DNA of 64,000 nucleotides, taken from Gonocerus acuteangulatus (Eukaryota; Arthropoda; Insecta; Hemiptera; Coreidae). The stretch covers positions 32,115,648-32,179,647 of the forward strand of contig OX328124.1 of NCBI GenBank assembly GCA_946811695.1. The letters run 5' to 3'. Under the pieces are notes generated by a model. It did no database searches. It saw only the letters and a program-made list of their open reading frames with translations, and was not told the DNA's origin. How positions within the stretch are numbered: position 1 is the first letter of the stretch; each line of letters opens with the position of its first letter. This document shows, one piece after another, positions 1-10,258 of this stretch. The position numbers and the translations under genes are program-made.

Positions 1-860
1 GCACAAAACCCAAAAGTTGGAACTTTTGGGTATCCGAAGTTTTCCATTTTTGATTTTTGCAAAATCTCGAGATCTTTGGTGGAAGGTTTCCCAAGCCTTT
101 TGGCCAGTAAAAAAAAATACTTATCAATTATTTTTCGAAGACCTTTCGAACAACACCACATTCAACTCTTCTACCCCACCCTCCACCCAAGGAGGTGGGG
201 GGAAGCTTTTTTTTGTATTTATTGTCTATCCAGTATCATTTGAAGATCTTTTCGGCGGCAATACACTGAAACCTTGCCTTACACCGTTACCCCCATCCCC
301 ACCCCCAACCCCAACCCCACCCCACCCCACCTCCAGCTCGTATGTTTCAAAAAGAGGTCTTTTTTTGCAAAAAAAATTGTTCCGTTAGCAGACTTCAACA
401 TTAGTGGCACTGAAAAGGGCCGCTTTTTGTCCCTTAGACTACTGTCAACTGTTTTGACTTTTCGTTTGCTATCGATCAGCTGCATCTAACGTATGATTCA
501 GCAAGTAAGAAGTCGCATATTTGATGTTTTGATGATGCCGAGCATATCCCAAGGGGTTTGGGGTGGGGTAAGGGTGTGAGGCAAGGTTTCAGTGCATTGC
601 CTTCGAAATGATCTTCAAATGATAATGGATAGACGATAATTGCAAAAAAAAGCTTCCCCCCCATGGGTAGGGGATGGGGTAGGAGTGTCAAATGTGGTTT
701 CGTTCGAAAGGTCTTCAAAAAATAATTTATAGGTATTTTTTTACTGGCCTAATGGCTTGGGAAACCTTCCAACCAGAGATCTCGAGATTTTGCAAAAATT
801 AAAAATGGAAAACTTCGGATACCCAAAAGTACCAAAAGTTTCAACTTTCGGGTTTTGTGG
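1..860. mobile_element. fold-back element with ~290 bp inverted arms
   Basis: Bases 2-~300 reappear inverted at ~570-860, for example CCCAAAAGTTG near the left end and CAACTTTCGGG near the right. Each arm carries a G/C-rich block (ggtgggg). The outer left terminus coincides with the window edge, so the element may extend further. No coding capacity is seen; the short ORFs over it are not genes. Confidence 0.75.
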
Positions 861-1340
861 CCATGGAGGCTTTTATTCAGAAAGACTATCTCTATCCAAC
901 GAGCATAGTTTTGTTCAATTTGACCGAAAGCCATTTTCCATTAGGAAAGGGAGGGGTCCTTTGATCTGTTCTTCTATTCTTAAAGAGAGACTCAGATGTA
1001 ATAATTTATATTTTCTCTCACGTCCCTGAGAACATGTTAATTTCACATTGACTCAAAACAATCAATACTTACACATATTACTACTTTTAGAGATTTTAAA
1101 TGTTTAGCAATAATGTCTATTTTATAACGTTACTAGGTTGGTTTTAGTTGGATAGTTGGAAGAAAAAATAGCTTTATAAAAAGTTTGTTATTGAGAAGAA
1201 CATTCAGTTGTGTTTGCTCAGCCTCATGTAGTCCCTATCACATCAATCCATACATCTCTGGGTTGTTGGATGTAAATACTTTTCTAACAAACTCTTTTTC
1301 TTCCATCTATCTCGTTAGTATACCAATTTTTAGAATACTA
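861..1340. other. unassigned AT-rich DNA
   Basis: I see no gene, terminal inverted repeat or structured RNA here. Confidence 0.4.
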
Positions 1341-1349
1341 AGATCGATT

Positions 1350-2180
1350 GTAAGATGGAGATAGTCGTGTCCGCTCATAATAGTTGAATAAAACTACTTT
1401 TTTCAATACAACATTAGTTCGAATTTCTTGCCAACGTTTCAGATTTCTTTTCAAGCATTCAGCGGGGCTATACAAGGAAATGGGCAGAATAAGTACAATA
1501 CTAAATATAAAATAATTAATATCTTATAAATATCAAAGATAAATATAAAATAACAGCAAGTCAATATGCTAAAAGTTAACGAATAAAATAACAAATTGAG
1601 TAAATGGTAGAACTTCGAGACTTCCTTACCCCCAGCAGATGTCTCCTACTTTCCTTTGCCATCCTTTACATATCCTGACTCAGTGTTGTAGGAATTTCCA
1701 ATCAGATCAGGCCTTCCTCTACAGCTTCTTTCCTATTTTGTGATTTTTTGTTTATTATATCTTTTTATGCTAACTCTTTTCTTATTCATATTTTTCTTGC
1801 TTAGCCTTTATATTCGTTTTTATACTCATCTCATTGAAACATTGTTACCTTATGACCTAGTATTTAACTCGATTTCATGCACAATTTGTTATTTTAGTTA
1901 TTTATTTGTAACATATTCACTTGCCTGTTATTTTATATTCATTGTTGCTATTTATAAGTTATTCTTCTTTTTTTTTTTTCATGTACCGTTGTACATAGTC
2001 TGCTCATTATTGTTTTATAGCCCCGATGAAGGCATGAAAATCAAGCTCAAACCTTGACAGAATTACAAATTAATTTCTTATGAAAAAATGTAGTTTTATT
2101 CAATAATTAAGGGCAAACCCCGATTATCTCTATCTTCGTAGTCTCCACAGTCAACCATCTCTTCTGAGATCTCTTTAAAA
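1350..2180. mobile_element. inverted-arm element of the hairpin/Penelope-like family (degenerate)
   Basis: About 110 bp at 1355-1466 recur inverted at ~2010-2135, both containing TTGAATAAAACTAC. The right-hand tail (ttcgtagtctcc then gtcaaccatctc) resembles the tails of the hairpin elements at 16228, 51037 and 58659. Inside the arms, CGCTGAATGC and TGAAACGTTGG recall the conserved end motif of Penelope-like elements. The centre is T-rich and non-coding. Confidence 0.5.
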
Positions 2181-2930
2181 TGGGAGCCTGTTTCTTTCCC
2201 CTATGCATTGGAAGATATATTTTCCGTTGAAAATAAATCTACGGCAAAAAAATCACTATTTTATCCACTTAAATTCCTATTTTTTTGTATTGATTAATAA
2301 CTGCTTCACTTGGGGAATTGTTTATTTGACATCTCTAAACTTAATTTAGGATTTTTTTTTTTTTTTAGTGATAAGAACTTCAAGATAATTCATTTTATTA
2401 ATTTAATTCAGTTATTGTCATTTAATTTATCCATGCATAATTCTCGTTAGTATTTTATAACATAGCAACACAACTTGAGCTACATTTAGAGGCTTTTTAT
2501 AATAATAATAATGTGAAATATACATTTTTCTGTCAAAAATTAAGAATAGCCATCTAAATTTGTATCCATAAAAATTCTATAAGAACAATTTTTTTTAATG
2601 GCAGAAGGGACATGATTGTCTGGCCAAAGTCGACTTAATCATTAATACAATGTTTTAAAATAAAATATGATTCATACATTTCTTTTTTTGTTTACTGAGA
2701 AATCAAAAAATATATATTTTGAGTACATTAACAGAAAATCCTTGAAAAATTCTCTATGGACTTGAGAACATACAATTTATGGTTTAATCACAAAATACAG
2801 ATTTCAGAAATAAACTCTTTTTGAGGACGTCGTTCATGATTTAAGTTTTACACATTCATAGTAATTACAGGAAAATACCACTTTCTATGTTATACTTTAA
2901 TTAAAATAGATTTTAGCCATTCTCTTTGAG
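2181..2930. other. unassigned AT-rich DNA
   Basis: I see no gene or repeat terminus in this stretch. Confidence 0.4.
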
Positions 2931-3843
2931 TTAACCCTTTCTTTGCTCGAGTCTGCCTTTTTCAGTGATTTTAATATTCGAGTGATAAAAAACTTCTCAC
3001 TGGGAAATTAGTTATGTGGCCTCCAATTGTACCTTGCCTAAATAAATTATGGAAACCTACAGTATGGTTACTATGTCCCTTAAAATCAAGTAATAAAAGT
3101 ATCGTTGTATAGACCTTACTTTATTTCTATTATGGAGTAAATAGCATTATCATATCTAATCGATGTTCAATGCCGACTACGTCTTACGCCTTGACTCATA
3201 ACCAAAATATTCATTTATTTAGTGTGGTAACCAAATTTTAATTTCCAAACTGTTCCTGTTTCATTGTGTTGCAAATAAATGTGTTGTTTCTGGGTGTTTC
3301 ATCAAAGAATAAAAAAATTCTTAAACGCCAACAGAAGAAAGTAGATAACTAGTTTGTTTACCTTATTGAGCTTAAGTTTAATGCATATTCAGTGAGTGTA
3401 ATTATAGGCACTAGTAGCGAAGATATCAGTACTTGATTGAGTGCTGCACTCAATTCGTGTTCTGGAGGCCTTAAGTTTGAAACTAGGGTGTGCATTGAAA
3501 TATTTTATCTTCTAGTGCATTAGTTCGGGGGTTGGGATCAAGATCCCGTTCCATCTCTAGCCCTCCCAGCCCTCAATAATCATCTAACAACCTGGCTTAG
3601 TGCCTGAAAATGGAAAATTCTGCCTTGTGAGTTGTAAGGCCAAGGATCAGATGTCTGTTCAGTATCTGTTCCCTTATGGCCTGTTAGGGGCGCTGAAAAA
3701 TAATCACCTTAGATATCCTCTATGCTTTATGCCTTTATTTCACTTTATGAAAAAAAAAAAAATTATAACAAATAGAATAGGCTTGTACTGAGTAATTGTA
3801 AAGTGTACTTGTTGGACTCGGCAGTAAGCTAAGAAAGGGTTAA
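2931..3843. mobile_element. piggyBac-type MITE flanked by TTAA
   Basis: It is flanked by TTAA on both sides with inverted ends TTAACCCTTTCTTTGCT and (reverse) TTAACCCTTTCTTAGCT, followed by a second matching block (GTCTGCC). TTAA target sites are characteristic of piggyBac. It has no transposase ORF and carries a SINE-like insert at about 3440-3720. Confidence 0.75.
3440..3720 (+). repeat. SINE family C copy, nested in the TTAA MITE
   Basis: It shares a body with the copy at 22028: ATCTTCTAGTG, then gggttgg, later TCAGATGTCTGTT and AGTATCTG. The tRNA-like head is degenerate. Confidence 0.5.
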
Positions 3844-4320
3844 AATATTCTCTTTCTTTAAACATTTTTTTTTAGTTGAGCTTCCCATGAATATGGGTGG
3901 AGAAAATCAAATTGTGCGTTCAAATCCTATAGTTTTAATTTATTAAATTATGGATTCATATAAACTATAGAAAATTGATCAGGCCTTTAAAAACACATGC
4001 ATATTTTGGTGTCTATCTGTTTTGTATTTAAAATACCTATATCAGTCTCTACAAATTAGTTTATGTATATTTACTGGGCAAAATTTAAGCTAGGACTACT
4101 TTACAGTGGGCTCAAAATGTATTTTTGTGCTATATATAAGCTGATTCAAATTGGCATTTATTATAATAATTTTGGGTTAAAACAATAAATATTTTCTGAA
4201 TTTACCAAGTATAAGTTTAAAATAATATTAAGCTTTCTTTTGTTTCTTATGAGACTCCCTTCCTCGTCATAATAAATTCAATATACATTTTAAAGTAAAT
4301 ATTAAAAGTGGTATTTTTTA

Positions 4321-4748
4321 GGACGTGTTTACATCTGGCACTTCTCGCAGGAAATCTATCTCAGGTGTTGGATAGATATTCTCTTGCAAGTTTAAATACT
4401 GACAGAAATAGCTAGACATTTTTGTCATAGATATGAATACGACAGTTCTGGATTTGCTGAACTTTGCGATAAATTTATGGCCCGTCATAGGTCATGGCGC
4501 AAGTAATGTGTTTACATCTGTTGGTATAGAAGTGACGACAATACAGCTAGTAGCCAAGATATTTATCTCTGACATAAAATTATTCTCTTTATAAACAGTG
4601 TTTACACCTGATGGTATAGAAGTGTCGACACCTATAGCTCATGATAGATATATATATATCTCAGACATAAATTGTTCACAGTTTACATTAGTCACAATTT
4701 CTGTCTGATATAAATATCCTGCAATAACTATTAGATGTAAACACACCC
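4321..4748. mobile_element. MITE with 3 bp TTA duplication (Harbinger-like)
   Basis: Inverted ends read GGACGTGTTTACATCT and (reverse) GGGTGTGTTTACATCT, flanked by TTA on each side. Inside are two copies of a ~91 bp unit beginning GTGTTTACATCTGTTGG and GTGTTTACACCTGATGG. A 3 bp TWA duplication suggests the PIF/Harbinger superfamily. Confidence 0.65.
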
Positions 4749-4962
4749 TTAAACATATTTTTTTATATTAAGAAAGGAAATAATTATAAAAATCATCCAT
4801 AATAAACAAATAGCATCCTATCAGAAAGTGATTAGCGTAGGAAATTACATTGTTTACCTAATTAGTTAGGTAGTTAATTATTTTTCACTTTATTTTCATT
4901 ACCAATTAAGTGTTTTCAACCATTCATTTTTCATATTGCTTTTTTATCAGGCTTTCAGATTT

Positions 4963-4968
4963 TTTATT
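4963..4968 (-). promoter_or_regulatory. possible poly(A) signal of the LRR gene (AATAAA)
   Basis: An AATAAA hexamer on the minus strand lies 27 nt after the TGA stop. The position is unusually close and the region is AT-rich, so a more distal site is also possible. Confidence 0.3.
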
Positions 4969-4995
4969 TTATTATTCATTACTTGAAAGCAAAGG

Positions 4996-7188
4996 TCACC
5001 AAAGTTCACTCGATATATTCGAAATTTCTATGTCCATTTCTGAATGAATTAGATTATGCCTCTGTTTTTTAATTCGAGAGTAATTTATAAAAAGACAAGT
5101 AGAGACGAGTGCTATTGGGAGAAGCAGTAAAACAAATAAACCTGGATGAGAAGTTGGAGTTTCTGATGAATATGCGTCTACAATCCCTGGGCTGTCATTT
5201 TTAAACCACGCTTCGTTGGAAAAGAAGTCAGCTTCAATACTTGGAATTTCGAATTCAGATTTGTTTTCAAACAATACATATTCAGTTGTCACATCCACAC
5301 TTTCATTGTGAGGAATTTGAGTCGATAAGGAAGCATTTAAATTTCCATTTAATTCATTTTTCTGAGGATTCATTTGTACAGCAGACATTTCTGAATGGTG
5401 TTGATCTTTAGAATGGTCTTCAGTTATAATAAATACACAATCGTTTATTTCTTTCAATATGAACCAAACAAAAATATCTTTTATTAAAGAACAATTGATT
5501 CTATTTCCGTGTACATCTAGTTCACTTAGTCTTGGCAGATATGTTGGGAGATCTTTTCTAATACTCGTTAAGTTTGCATTTGCAACATTCAACACCGCTA
5601 ATTGCTTGAACGTTTTTAATGCTGCAACATCTTTCATGAATCTAGAAACAAGAGCTGGGCTGTTTTGCATATGTAGTTCTTGGAGATTATTGTACTCAGG
5701 AACTGGAAAACAAAGAGTTTGTCCGCACTTTGTCAAATTTAAGAGATTACTCAAATCTAAGGATTTTAGCTTCCGAGGTCCAGCAAATGAGTTTGTGGGC
5801 AAGCTGCTTATGTGGTTCCCAGATAAGTTGAGCTTTTCTAAATTATAGAATTGTGAAAAAGAGTCATCCTTTATAACTTGAATTTCATTAAATGACAAAT
5901 CAAGTTGACTTAATTGTTGTAACTCTGTGAAGTCATTACTGTTGATACTCTTTATTTTATTGTTCTTTAAAAATAGTTCTTTTAAGTTATTTGGTAATGT
6001 ATGAGGCACTATTGAGAGGAAATTGTCATTTAAATTTAATGTGACCAAAAAGTCCAATCTTCCCAAGGCATCGTCTTCTATATAGCTTATGTTATTATTC
6101 GCGAGGTCGAGACTATTTAAGAGGGGGTAACTATCAAGATCACCACATTGTATTTGGTTTATATTATTGTAGCTTAATACTAAGTAACGCACTGATCGGG
6201 TCAGGCTGGATGGAATCTTGTTTTGATTTGTTTTTGAAGCGTAAACACTTTTAAGGCGTCTTGTTGCTAGCAGCAATCCAAAATCTTGTGAGTTAAGTTC
6301 TATATTTTCTGATACAATCAACTGAATCAGTCCGTTCAGGTATTGAAATGTGCTTGGAGACACTGTTTGGATTTTGTTCGATGAAATATCTAAGTATTGC
6401 AGTTTATTCAATCCATAAAAGCACTTCTGTGATAAACTTTTTATTTTATTATTTCTAAGGTCAAGTTTTAATAAGTTGGTTAGATTGAAATTATAATCTT
6501 TCAATTCTTGTATAACATTAGACGATAAATTTAACACTTCAATGTTTGGAATTATTGTAGAGAGGTTTACATAAACTTCTTCAATCAAATTACTGCTTGC
6601 ATCAATTTCTCTGAGATTTTGACACTTTTGCAATTTTAAAATTGTAATTTTATTATTTCTTACGTCAAGATACTTTAAAGTATTTGAATAAAAGTTGCTA
6701 ATATTTTTAATATTGTTGTTTTGCAAGTGTAATTGAATTAATCTTTTGGAATCTAAAATATTTTTTGAAACATTTTGCAGAAAATTATTACTCAAGTCCA
6801 GTTGAAATAACCTAGGAAATAATCCATCAAATGTTTTAAGGAAGTTATTAGATATATTGAAGAAGACAGTGTTGTATGAGTTATTTAGATGAAGATCCGT
6901 TATGTTATTTTCTGAAAAATCCAAAGTAGTTATGTTAAAGAATTTACTCAAATTAAGATTATTGTTAATAGGACTTCTAAGTGTTAAACTCTTGACTGAG
7001 GTAAAGTTGTTAGACTCAATAAACTTTTCTAAAATTTGTTGCTCTGATTCTTCACAACTCACAAAAAGTTTGTCGAAATCTTGGAGAGGTGAAGGTAGAT
7101 CTCGGCAATCATGTTGGCATAGAAAGCAGCGTGGCTGAACTAAGCGCACCAACACTGCTAGAATGTAGGTAACTCTCCACCAAGCCAT
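4996..7188 (-). CDS. leucine-rich-repeat single-pass membrane protein
   Basis: The ORF encodes 730 residues with no coding intron. Residues 1-23 form a likely signal peptide. A Cys cluster (CFLCQHDC) follows, then roughly twenty leucine-rich repeats of the LxxLxLxxNxI type over residues about 65-560. After these comes a C-terminal cap with paired Cys (NCSLIKDIFVW, then NDC), a Ser/Glu-rich stalk, and a membrane helix near residues 686-706 (LFVLLLLPIALVSTCLFINY). The cytoplasmic tail of about 25 residues lacks a TIR domain, so it is not a Toll receptor. Many NxS/T sites suggest a glycosylated ectodomain. Family members act in cell adhesion or ligand binding at the surface; I cannot assign an ortholog. 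It lies on the opposite strand 3 kb upstream of the first visible timeout exon, so it may be nested in a timeout intron. Confidence 0.92.
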   Translation of the reverse strand: MAWWRVTYILAVLVRLVQPRCFLCQHDCRDLPSPLQDFDKLFVSCEESEQQILEKFIESNNFTSVKSLTLRSPINNNLNLSKFFNITTLDFSENNITDLHLNNSYNTVFFNISNNFLKTFDGLFPRLFQLDLSNNFLQNVSKNILDSKRLIQLHLQNNNIKNISNFYSNTLKYLDVRNNKITILKLQKCQNLREIDASSNLIEEVYVNLSTIIPNIEVLNLSSNVIQELKDYNFNLTNLLKLDLRNNKIKSLSQKCFYGLNKLQYLDISSNKIQTVSPSTFQYLNGLIQLIVSENIELNSQDFGLLLATRRLKSVYASKTNQNKIPSSLTRSVRYLVLSYNNINQIQCGDLDSYPLLNSLDLANNNISYIEDDALGRLDFLVTLNLNDNFLSIVPHTLPNNLKELFLKNNKIKSINSNDFTELQQLSQLDLSFNEIQVIKDDSFSQFYNLEKLNLSGNHISSLPTNSFAGPRKLKSLDLSNLLNLTKCGQTLCFPVPEYNNLQELHMQNSPALVSRFMKDVAALKTFKQLAVLNVANANLTSIRKDLPTYLPRLSELDVHGNRINCSLIKDIFVWFILKEINDCVFIITEDHSKDQHHSEMSAVQMNPQKNELNGNLNASLSTQIPHNESVDVTTEYVLFENKSEFEIPSIEADFFSNEAWFKNDSPGIVDAYSSETPTSHPGLFVLLLLPIALVSTCLFINYSRIKKQRHNLIHSEMDIEISNISSELW

Positions 7189-7256
7189 TCTCCATTCATC
7201 TGTTACATTTCAGCATTAGACGTGGCTCCTCTTCATCGTGTATCGAATGTTGAAAC
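7189..7256 (-). other. 5'UTR portion of the LRR gene coding exon
   Basis: On the minus strand a pyrimidine-rich acceptor (tttatttttcag, AG at 7258-7257) precedes 68 nt of leader before the ATG. This indicates at least one further non-coding 5' exon, so the promoter is not immediately upstream. Confidence 0.6.
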
Positions 7257-7768
7257 CTGAAAAATAAAAATTGTTTCTTTAATTATATGTAGCAATATTA
7301 CTCATGTTCTGGGAATTCAAATGGAGGTGAAAGGAGAATATGTACAACCCAGGGAATACAACAATGTGAACGACTGGTGGGAGCACAGAGTGTTTTGGGA
7401 AGTTTTCAAAATTAAGAGTCTGACTCCACAAAAAATTTCTTATCTCCATTTACTTTACCCCAAGAAAAAATGACTATTAATTTATTGTAACTCTTTGAAA
7501 TTATTACAGGTGGGAATCCAGAATGTAAATGCATTATTCAGTAAGAATATAAATTACTGGACAAAGTTACAAAATAACTGATAATAAACTATGACACAAA
7601 ATGGACCATCATTCACTCATAGACAAAATAGATGAGAAGACGTACTCTTCAATAGGCCTAGAATAGGACACATATGTATAACCCTTGAGTACGTAATGAC
7701 TGAATAAAAAAAACGTACTTGTTACAGAATGCCATCAACTTCAGAATCTAGACTTACCACTTGACATA

Positions 7769-8296
7769 CAGTAGACTCTCCCTTGTCGGGCGTTCTCTTA
7801 TCCATTGCTTTAATCCGGCGGTCTCCGAGATGAATGAGTGACGGATCTCGGAGCTTGCCAGAGCTAGACCTACTCAAGGGTTCCTAGAAAACCTTCCCTT
7901 CCTAGCTAGCCAAACATTTGATTCGTGGTTTGCTTCATTGAATGGAAGTGAAAGAAGGCAGATATGTTTCGATTTAGAGGCAGGAACTTGTGTTATTTAC
8001 TAAGAAAATAAATGTTTTTACTAAGGAACCTGTGGCTGGAACGGCTGATTTTCCATGTAACTAGTTTTTGATATTGTAAGGATATACATACATATCGATG
8101 GCCTAGAAAGACAACCTCGTATCTAAAAAAAAAAAACAACCTTAATACGTTATTAGATGGATAAGCTCCTATTTTAAAATACTTGAGTTTAAAAGAAACT
8201 TAATCTTAATCGTGCTGGGCTCTATCGACAAAGAATTAAACCTTGTATATTTTTTAGGAGCCATAATATCCATATAATGTATAAAAGTTATTTACA

Positions 8297-8328
<32 letters not shown>

Positions 8329-8654
8329 GAGATACAAGGTTTTCATTCTAAGCCATCGATATGTGATTTAGTTAGTGATTAAATACTTTTTATTTAATTT
8401 AACAGTCTGAATATTTTTATTCCTTGAAACTTTTGCACTTGTCAATAATTCACCAGCAAGGATTTACATATTTTGAATTTATTTTATAATTCGGTACCTA
8501 AATTTGATTTAAATATACAATATCAAAAATGGTACATATTATTATATCTTCAAATAATAAGGTTTTTCAAATACATAAGTGACCAATTCTAACTGAATTC
8601 TTCTATCTGGCTGTACCCCGGTCCTGACAACGCCGGTTTAAGGAGAGTCTACTG
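7769..8654. mobile_element. pogo/Tigger-like MITE, copy 1, with nested insert
   Basis: Ends CAGTAGACTCTCC and (reverse) CAGTAGACTCTCC are flanked by TA. The body shares AGGCAGGAACTTGTGTT with the copy at 12990-13379. There is no transposase. A fold-back sequence sits inside at about 8090-8366. Confidence 0.75.
8090..8366. mobile_element. small fold-back element with A/T-run arms
   Basis: Outer arms ATATCGATGG and (reverse) ATATCGATGG, each followed by an AACCTNGTATCT block and a poly-A or poly-T run. It interrupts the pogo-like element relative to its second copy. Confidence 0.55.
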
Positions 8655-8724
8655 TATATGAATTACTTTCTGACAGCAGTCAATATAGTCCAACAATTAT
8701 TAAAAATATATATTACAAAAGAAC

Positions 8725-8728
<4 letters not shown>

Positions 8729-8800
<72 letters not shown>
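8729..8800. repeat. (TA)n microsatellite
   Basis: About 35 TA units in an uninterrupted run. Confidence 0.95.
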
Positions 8801-8802
<2 letters not shown>

Positions 8803-9939
8803 ACAAACCCTTATAAGAGAAAGAACTAATATTTGTCTCAACTGACATATTTTTCATTCTTTATTTTCTATAAATCGCTATGCTTAAAATGTTTTGTTTT
8901 TATGTGTGTGCTTAATTTATTTTATAAAATGTACTCTTAAATTTAAATGTTTATTTAGCTATTTATAGTAAATTAAACATACTTGCTTTATTTAATTAAA
9001 TAATCAAAGCAGACAGTTTTAATAACAATTTGGTTCTTTATCAAAACATACTTTAGCTTCAAAATTAATGCCAGAATTTATTTAACTTTTTTCTTTTTGT
9101 TATGGTTACTAATATTAGTTTGACTTTTTATTTCCTCAAGACTTTATTATTAAAATATTTGCACTTAAAGCCTTAAAGTGTTTACTTGAGAAGTTAGTAT
9201 TGATTTGGGCTCCATGTTTAGTTTTTGAGACTGACTGTCCCCACCCTTCCTATTGATTCCCTTCTCAGCATCTGTAGCAAAATGACTTTAACAAATATAT
9301 ATTATATGAAATTATATAAATATAGTTAGAAAACATTCTTATTAGACTAACTTCCACTTTTGTTAATTTCTTCAACCCAATATATCTATTAATATTTTTT
9401 ATTTTATTATGTGTCATCTATATTTTTGAGTTTTCTTTTACTGTCTGGAGGTGTCATGACGATTTAAATAATTATTAAAAAGAAAATAATTTCTTAATTT
9501 ACATTAAAAATGAAAAATCAATATATGTTGGGTTACATACATGAATAGAGTAAAACCTTAATAATGAAAACATGTTTTCAATGCTGTTGAAGTCATTTTA
9601 CTCTTTTAGAAAATATTCTTGATAGATAATGCATTTCTTTAGTTAAATTCCTCTTTGTCTGTTCGCATAATTTATGTTATATGTAAATATAAAAGCAATA
9701 ATATTTATAATTTTACCTTAAAACACACAACAGTATCTGGAATCATGTCTAAATTGTTAACTTCAATAATACTGACAAACTTATCAGATATTTGTAACTT
9801 ACTTATCACATTTTTCCTTGAGTTCATCAATCCCTGGAGGTTACATTGGAAATCCTCTTATTCTACAGTGTAGCATTGGTTGATTCCTACCGAAGAAATG
9901 TTAAAAACAGGGAAGTGTCATTGATAAGAAGGTTGGAGA

Positions 9940-10062
9940 GGGATGTAAGATCTGGAAGCTGGGTCTGGGCCTGGAATGGTTTGAGCATGTGCACTGGGAG
10001 TCAGTCTCAATTCCTCCCCTCATGTTCAAATCCACTTCAAATTGAACCTTTTTTTTTTCTAT
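9940..10062 (+). repeat. possible tRNA-derived SINE head
   Basis: A TGGTTTGAGCATG block resembles a pol III A box and TGTTCAAATCC a B box, followed by a T-run. Only one copy was seen, so the call is weak. Confidence 0.3.
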
Positions 10063-10222
10063 TACAAAACATTTTAATGCCTAGTTTAATAATTTTGTGT
10101 TTTTTATTATTCTTTTTTTAAATAAGTACATTATTACTTAATTTATAAATCAAATTGTAATGTATAATTTGATTTTTGTTGCATATTTTTTCATGTTATT
10201 AATATAATATTTCTTTTCATAG

Positions 10223-10258
10223 GTATTACTGGAAAAGCCAAGGATTTTGCTATTGAAG
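10223..10258 (+). CDS. timeout: timeout exon a (first visible)
   Basis: This 36 nt exon follows a good acceptor (tttcttttcatag) and ends at a GTCAGA donor. It needs one base from an upstream exon, then reads ITGKAKDFAIE. Only this frame joins openly to the next exon, because the other two hit stops. Its small size and weak donor make it the least secure exon of the series. Confidence 0.6.

Noticed and set aside
5459..5848. Plus-strand ORF of 129 codons inside the LRR gene, and others at 6902, 44994 and 45456
   Set aside because: They are antisense shadows of the well-supported LRR and MBD5/6-like coding regions.
9723..9850. Minus-strand exon-like segment reading SKLQISDKFVSIIEVNNLDM with AG and GT at its edges
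   Set aside because: It is about 40 codons with no partner exon and no recognised family. Two frames can be read depending on the donor, so it is probably chance in AT-rich DNA or a repeat relic.
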